This document shows, in pieces, positions 60,198 to 64,000 of a stretch of DNA of 64,000 bases. Within the stretch, counting starts at the first letter, position 1, and each line of letters opens with the position of its first letter. Made by a program: the position numbers and the translations under genes. The notes beneath the pieces are model-generated. The model did not search any database and was not told the origin of the DNA. It was given only the letters and a program-made list of their open reading frames with translations. The DNA lies in NCBI GenBank assembly GCA_029251405.1, contig JAQXDK010000007.1:34883-98882 (forward strand), given 5' to 3'. Source of the DNA: Flavobacteriales bacterium (GTDB lineage Bacteria; Bacteroidota; Bacteroidia; Flavobacteriales_D; Parvicellaceae).

Positions 60198-60719
60198 ATG
60201 ATTTCTTTAAGTCCAAAAATAGCTATTGTTTTTTTATCATTGTGTCTATTTTCATGTTTAAAACCAGTTACCTATCCAAACGAACCTGAAATCGAGTATG
60301 TTAGTTTTGAAACTAGCTCAGACTCCGGAAAAATAACTTTTTCTTTTACGGACGGTGATGGTAACATTGGTTTGGAGCAGGAAGATGTAGCTCCTCCTTA
60401 TGAACCTGGAAGCTTTTATTATTATAATTTGTACATAACTTGTTACGAGCTTATGGGTGGACAATGGTCAGTAGCCACAGTTGACCCTCAAGGAAATAAT
60501 TCATTGATTGCAGATTCTATAGTCTTTAATTATAGAATTGAAAATATATCTAATGCAGGTCAAAATAAAGCATTAAGAGGTGAAATTGAGGTGATTTTAG
60601 AACCCTTTTATTTTAATCCTTACTCCAATCATTCTGACAGTATAAGGTATTCTATATTATTAATAGATCGCTCTTTAAATCATAGTAATTTAATTTACAG
60701 TCCTACCATAGTTCGTTGA
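60198..60719 (+). CDS. Uncharacterised lipoprotein
   Basis: A 173-residue protein with a lipoprotein signal (IVFLSLCLFSCLKP, Cys at 19). One segment, FSFTDGDGNIGLEQED, recurs in small Bacteroidota lipoproteins and may bind calcium through its Asp-rich loop. The rest is predicted beta-rich, with no enzymatic motif. It is followed 9 nt later by the GWxTD lipoprotein gene, so the two probably form a unit at the envelope. Function unknown. Confidence 0.7.
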   Translation: MISLSPKIAIVFLSLCLFSCLKPVTYPNEPEIEYVSFETSSDSGKITFSFTDGDGNIGLEQEDVAPPYEPGSFYYYNLYITCYELMGGQWSVATVDPQGNNSLIADSIVFNYRIENISNAGQNKALRGEIEVILEPFYFNPYSNHSDSIRYSILLIDRSLNHSNLIYSPTIVR

Positions 60720-60728
60720 TAATTAGTT

Positions 60729-61973
60729 ATGATTAAACCTCTTTATATATTCAGTTTATTGGTTTTTTTTCTCAGCTCATGTAATGTCTCCAAACCCACT
60801 AACTATTCCTTTGAAGCCACTAAAAATTCATTACACCCTCAATTTTTAGTTTATCACCATTCTAATGACTTATCTGAATTATACTTTAAGGTTAATTCTG
60901 AAGACTTACTCTATTCAAGAAAAAATATTTCAGAACCTTTTAGTGCTCAACTTTTATTAGAGTATATCATTTACAAAAAAAATTATAAGGAAATTCTAGA
61001 TTCTGGATCATTTACAATGATGGATAAGTATCTCGACAATAAAAAACCTGAAATAGATACAAACTTTCATTTCAAATTTCTTTTTAGTGAACTAGGTAAT
61101 ATAGATGTCAAAATAACAGATGTTAATAGATCTAGAAGTTATTTTGAAACGATTACAATCGATAAATTAAAAGTTTCTAACCGACAATTTTTCATTTTAA
61201 AAGACTCCAGTGAAAATATTATTTTTAATAATTATTTTAATAGTGGACAGACTGTTTTTATAGAAAGTGATTTTAATAAAAATAATTTATTTGCAACAAA
61301 TAACAATACTATTTTCCCACTATCACCTCCACCATTTAGTAAATCTCAACAGCCAATTTTCCCTAAAAAAACATCTTCCTCTCACCAATTATCATTTAAA
61401 AATAATAGACTTTCTTTTACCACACCTGAGCGGGGTTTTATTTTTTTTCAATTAGACACCTTGACAGATTTAGGCTTTACTCTCTTTAATTTTCGACCTA
61501 ATTACCCTAAATTAACGGATCCAAGATCCCTAATTGCTCCACTAAGATATTTAACTACTAATCAAGAGTACAACCAAATACTTGCTAAAAAAAATCCTAA
61601 ACTTGCTGTTGATCAATATTGGCTTTCTAAAGCAGCCTCAAAGGAAAGAGCCAGAACCTTAATAAGAACCTATTATTCTAGAATTGAGCTGGCTAATAAA
61701 TTATTTACGTGTCATTTAGAAGGTTGGAAAACAGATAGAGGATTAATAAGTGTTATTTTTGGTGCACCAAGTTATGTTTCTCAAAATAAAAATGTAGAAA
61801 TATGGAATTATGGTGATGACAATAATGTTAATTCCTTAAAATTTGTATTTGACAGAAAGGTAAATCCCTTTTCAAATAATGATTTTGCATTAAAAAGAAA
61901 TTATTCATTTAAGAACCCATGGTATAGAGCTGTGGAAAGTTGGAGAAATGGAAAAGTATATATAATACAATGA
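60729..61973 (+). CDS. GWxTD-domain lipoprotein
   Basis: A 414-residue lipoprotein (LVFFLSSCNVSKP). The last ~110 residues form the GWxTD domain: VDQYWLSKAASKERARTLI, the name-giving GWKTDRGLISVIFGAP and VEIWNYGD. The family is Bacteroidota-associated with no settled function. The N-terminal ~300 residues are beta-rich with no recognised motif. Its stop overlaps the rlmB start by 4 nt (ATGA 61970-61973). Confidence 0.82.
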   Translation: MIKPLYIFSLLVFFLSSCNVSKPTNYSFEATKNSLHPQFLVYHHSNDLSELYFKVNSEDLLYSRKNISEPFSAQLLLEYIIYKKNYKEILDSGSFTMMDKYLDNKKPEIDTNFHFKFLFSELGNIDVKITDVNRSRSYFETITIDKLKVSNRQFFILKDSSENIIFNNYFNSGQTVFIESDFNKNNLFATNNNTIFPLSPPPFSKSQQPIFPKKTSSSHQLSFKNNRLSFTTPERGFIFFQLDTLTDLGFTLFNFRPNYPKLTDPRSLIAPLRYLTTNQEYNQILAKKNPKLAVDQYWLSKAASKERARTLIRTYYSRIELANKLFTCHLEGWKTDRGLISVIFGAPSYVSQNKNVEIWNYGDDNNVNSLKFVFDRKVNPFSNNDFALKRNYSFKNPWYRAVESWRNGKVYIIQ

Positions 61974-62707
61974 AAAAAAGAGATCAAGAAGATATAACCT
62001 TTGGCATAAGATCGGTGATAGAGGCTATTAAAGAGGGTAAAACAATTAATAAAATTTTACTACAAAAAGGTTTAACTGGGGAATTAGTTAAAGAAATGAT
62101 GGTATTGGTGCAGAAAGAAAATATTGTTGTTCAAAAAGTGCCTGTTCAAAAACTGAATCACATGGTGAAAAGAAATCACCAAGGTGTTATTGCGATGGTA
62201 TCTCCAGTAGCCTATCATTCTATAGATTGGATGGTTCAACAAGTTTATGAAAAAGGAGAGGATCCTTTTATCTTAATTTTAGATAGGGTTAAAGATGTTA
62301 GAAACTTTGGTGCTATTGCAAGGACTGCTGAGTGCCTTGGGGTTCATGCAATAGTAATTCCTAATAAGGATGCAGCCTTAATAACAAATGATGCTATTAA
62401 AACATCAGCTGGTGCATTATTTAAAATTCCTGTTTGCAAGGTTACAAGTCTAAGTTCTGCTGTAGATTTTCTCAAAGGATGTGGCCTTAATATATTTGCT
62501 TGTACAGAAAAATCGGATACTTTAATAAATAAGCTTGAAAGTGCGGGTCCAAAAGCTTTAATTATGGGCAGTGAGGAGGATGGTGTCGATCAAAAGTTAT
62601 TAAAGATGACAGATGTTAATTTTAAAATTCCAATGTCTGGGACTATCGCTTCTTTAAATGTTTCGGTTGCCTGTGGAATTGCTATTCATAAATTAATGAG
62701 TAAGTAA
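61970..62707 (+). CDS. rlmB: 23S rRNA (guanosine2251-2'-O)-methyltransferase RlmB
   Basis: A 245-residue SPOUT methyltransferase from ATG 61970. An upstream in-frame ATG at 61940 lies inside the GWxTD gene and is not needed. The N-terminal substrate-binding domain begins ITFGIRSVIEAI; the knotted domain shows ILDRVKDVRNFGAIARTAE, IMGSEEDGV and IPMSGTIASLNVSVACGIA. It methylates G2251 in the peptidyl-transferase P loop. It is translationally coupled to the preceding gene. Confidence 0.94.
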   Translation: MKKRDQEDITFGIRSVIEAIKEGKTINKILLQKGLTGELVKEMMVLVQKENIVVQKVPVQKLNHMVKRNHQGVIAMVSPVAYHSIDWMVQQVYEKGEDPFILILDRVKDVRNFGAIARTAECLGVHAIVIPNKDAALITNDAIKTSAGALFKIPVCKVTSLSSAVDFLKGCGLNIFACTEKSDTLINKLESAGPKALIMGSEEDGVDQKLLKMTDVNFKIPMSGTIASLNVSVACGIAIHKLMSK

Positions 62708-62803
62708 AATATTTATAAATAACTACATTTAGTTTAAATTGATATTTATTATTTTAAATAACAATCTTTAATACCTAAATAATTCTAAAATATACCAAGA
62801 AAT

Positions 62804-64000
62804 ATGAGTAACCAAATGAAACAAAAAATAGAAGAATTAGATAAGCTTTTACTATCTGAAAAAATTGCCCTATTTCTATTAATAGTTACTGAAGAATCAG
62901 ATGGTAACTTAAATGAAGAGGAATTTAAATTTGTTGAAAACAACCTTGTGATACAAGAATCCAAAACAACAGATATAGTTAAGCACCCTAGTTTATTGCA
63001 AATCATTGATATTACTTCAAAGACAACTGTAATTAGTGATGCGGAAATAAAACAATATGGCAAACAAATATTAGAAACGCATTTAAGTAAAAGTCAATTT
63101 GATAAGTTTAAAAATTGGTTTTTCCGAAATTGGTATACTTATTTTGAAGAACATGAAATTAATTTTAAGGATTTTTTTGGTACTGAAATAATTCCTTATT
63201 ATGAACCTATATTTAGTTCTTTAAATATCACATTTAAAAAGTGGATATATTCGTTATTAACAGAGTTACTCAAGGTCGAGGACGCAGGGGAGAAAAATAA
63301 CCAAAATAAACAAGGTTGGGCTCAAGGTCTTCCTGGTGACATAGGTCTTGGAGATGTCAAAATTAAATTTACTGGTGTTAAAACAGTAAATTATGAAAAC
63401 GGATCAAGTTATACCGGAGATTTTGTAAACGACTTATACCAAGGAAAAGGAACTCTTACTTGGAATAATGGGAATAATTATCAGGGAGATTTTGTAAACG
63501 GTGAATGTCATGGTAAAGGAAAATTCAGTTGGATTAACGGTGAAAAATATGAAGGTGACTACGAAAATAATGAGATAAATGGGAATGGGATTTATTACTG
63601 GCCAAATGGAGATAAATATGAGGGTAATTTCTATTATTCTGATAGGGACGGAGAAGGTGTTTATACTTGCTTTAATGGAGATAAATATAAAGGTGTTTTT
63701 GAAATGGGGGAAATTTCTGGCGAAGGAACATATTTTTGGAACGATGGGAATTCCGTTAAACTTACTGAAAAGAATTTTGGAGAAACAGAATCTGATAGTC
63801 TTATTAAATTAATTGAATCTCGGTTATCACAAAATGACAACTCAGAAGATGAGTTATTTCTTAAGTTATCTTTTCATCCAAAAGTTGATTCTTCAGACTT
63901 GTTAGAGGTAGTCCTTAAAAACAATATAAATTCTAAATTATTTAAGGCTCTTATAAAGAGAGAAATTTTAAATAAAGAAGTTAAAGAGATTGTTGATCTT
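62804..64000 (+). CDS. MORN-repeat protein (partial, runs off the right edge)
   Basis: An open frame of 399 codons from ATG 62804 with no stop before the window ends. The N-terminal ~190 residues are helical, with KIALFLLIVTEESDGNLNEE vaguely like TerB-type helices; this is weak. Residues about 195-320 hold five MORN repeats of the form NG..Y.G.F.....GKG...W (for example NGEKYEGDYENNEINGNGIY). The C-terminal part seen so far is helical and acidic. MORN repeats often mediate protein or membrane binding. It is separated from rlmB by 96 bp without a clear promoter. Confidence 0.75.
   Translation, partial: MSNQMKQKIEELDKLLLSEKIALFLLIVTEESDGNLNEEEFKFVENNLVIQESKTTDIVKHPSLLQIIDITSKTTVISDAEIKQYGKQILETHLSKSQFDKFKNWFFRNWYTYFEEHEINFKDFFGTEIIPYYEPIFSSLNITFKKWIYSLLTELLKVEDAGEKNNQNKQGWAQGLPGDIGLGDVKIKFTGVKTVNYENGSSYTGDFVNDLYQGKGTLTWNNGNNYQGDFVNGECHGKGKFSWINGEKYEGDYENNEINGNGIYYWPNGDKYEGNFYYSDRDGEGVYTCFNGDKYKGVFEMGEISGEGTYFWNDGNSVKLTEKNFGETESDSLIKLIESRLSQNDNSEDELFLKLSFHPKVDSSDLLEVVLKNNINSKLFKALIKREILNKEVKEIVDL

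Noticed and set aside
62785..63063. Minus-strand 92-residue ORF at the MORN gene
   Set aside because: It is antisense to the N-terminal coding region of the MORN protein and has low-complexity composition.

Overview
This window is a compact, AT-rich stretch of a Bacteroidota chromosome, most likely a marine Flavobacteriia-type organism. The evidence is a CrtI-CrtB-CrtZ-CrtYcd carotenoid cluster, a division/cell-wall (dcw) cluster starting with mraZ and lacking murF, a type IX secretion (T9SS) sorting domain, Omp28-type lipoproteins, an S46 dipeptidyl-peptidase, a GWxTD protein, a fused E1 alpha/beta dehydrogenase, Bacteroidetes-restricted DUF families, and TAnnTTTG-type -7 promoter elements without Shine-Dalgarno sites. 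No tRNA, rRNA, CRISPR array, insertion sequence or prophage was seen.

Layout. 1-2259: end of crtI, then crtB, crtZ and a CrtYcd-type lycopene cyclase (zeaxanthin-type pathway). 2236-5521: ArsC/LMW-phosphatase-like protein, an orphan PhoR-like histidine kinase and two tandem Omp28-like lipoproteins. 5522-8935: reverse operon of two acyltransferases resembling glycine-lipid synthases (GlsA/GlsB), engB and a MurG-like glycosyltransferase. 8936-9171: control region with MraZ-type GTGGG boxes. 9172-24778: dcw operon mraZ-rsmH-ftsL-ftsI-murE-mraY-murD-[stand-alone MurD C-terminal-domain paralogue]-ftsW-murG-murC-ftsQ-ftsA-ftsZ, followed by a YqeY protein and an O-methyltransferase. 25939-36687: S46 peptidase, aminotransferase, LolC/E-like permease, NamZ-type muramidase, hydroxyacyl-CoA dehydrogenase, cdsA and ftsH. 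36697-44085: rsfS, birA, pyrE, Nudix, a cysteine-less TlpA-like protein, coaD, rsmD, DUF3822 and a PDZ-like membrane protein. 44314-49347: fused E1, MscS channel, two FKBP isomerases and DUF5606. 49375-54303: a 1642-residue T9SS-exported M43 metalloprotease carrying a cupredoxin and 13 tandem repeats. 54370-64000: HsdR_N protein, holA, threonine aldolase, epimerase, tyrS, LuxE-like protein, lipoproteins, rlmB and a MORN-repeat protein that runs off the window end.

How it fits together. Most of the window is housekeeping: the dcw operon makes and polymerises lipid II and builds the divisome, while NamZ (recycling), cdsA and the glycine-lipid-like genes serve the envelope. The coding is extremely tight. 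All ten convergent gene pairs abut or overlap, many same-strand genes overlap by 4 nt (NTGA), several divergent pairs have under 30 bp between starts, and many starts are TTG or GTG. The best candidate for something undescribed is the stand-alone MurD glutamate-ligase-domain paralogue kept inside the dcw operon. Next are the cupredoxin nested inside an Ig-like domain of the T9SS protease and the thioredoxin-fold protein that has lost both catalytic cysteines.
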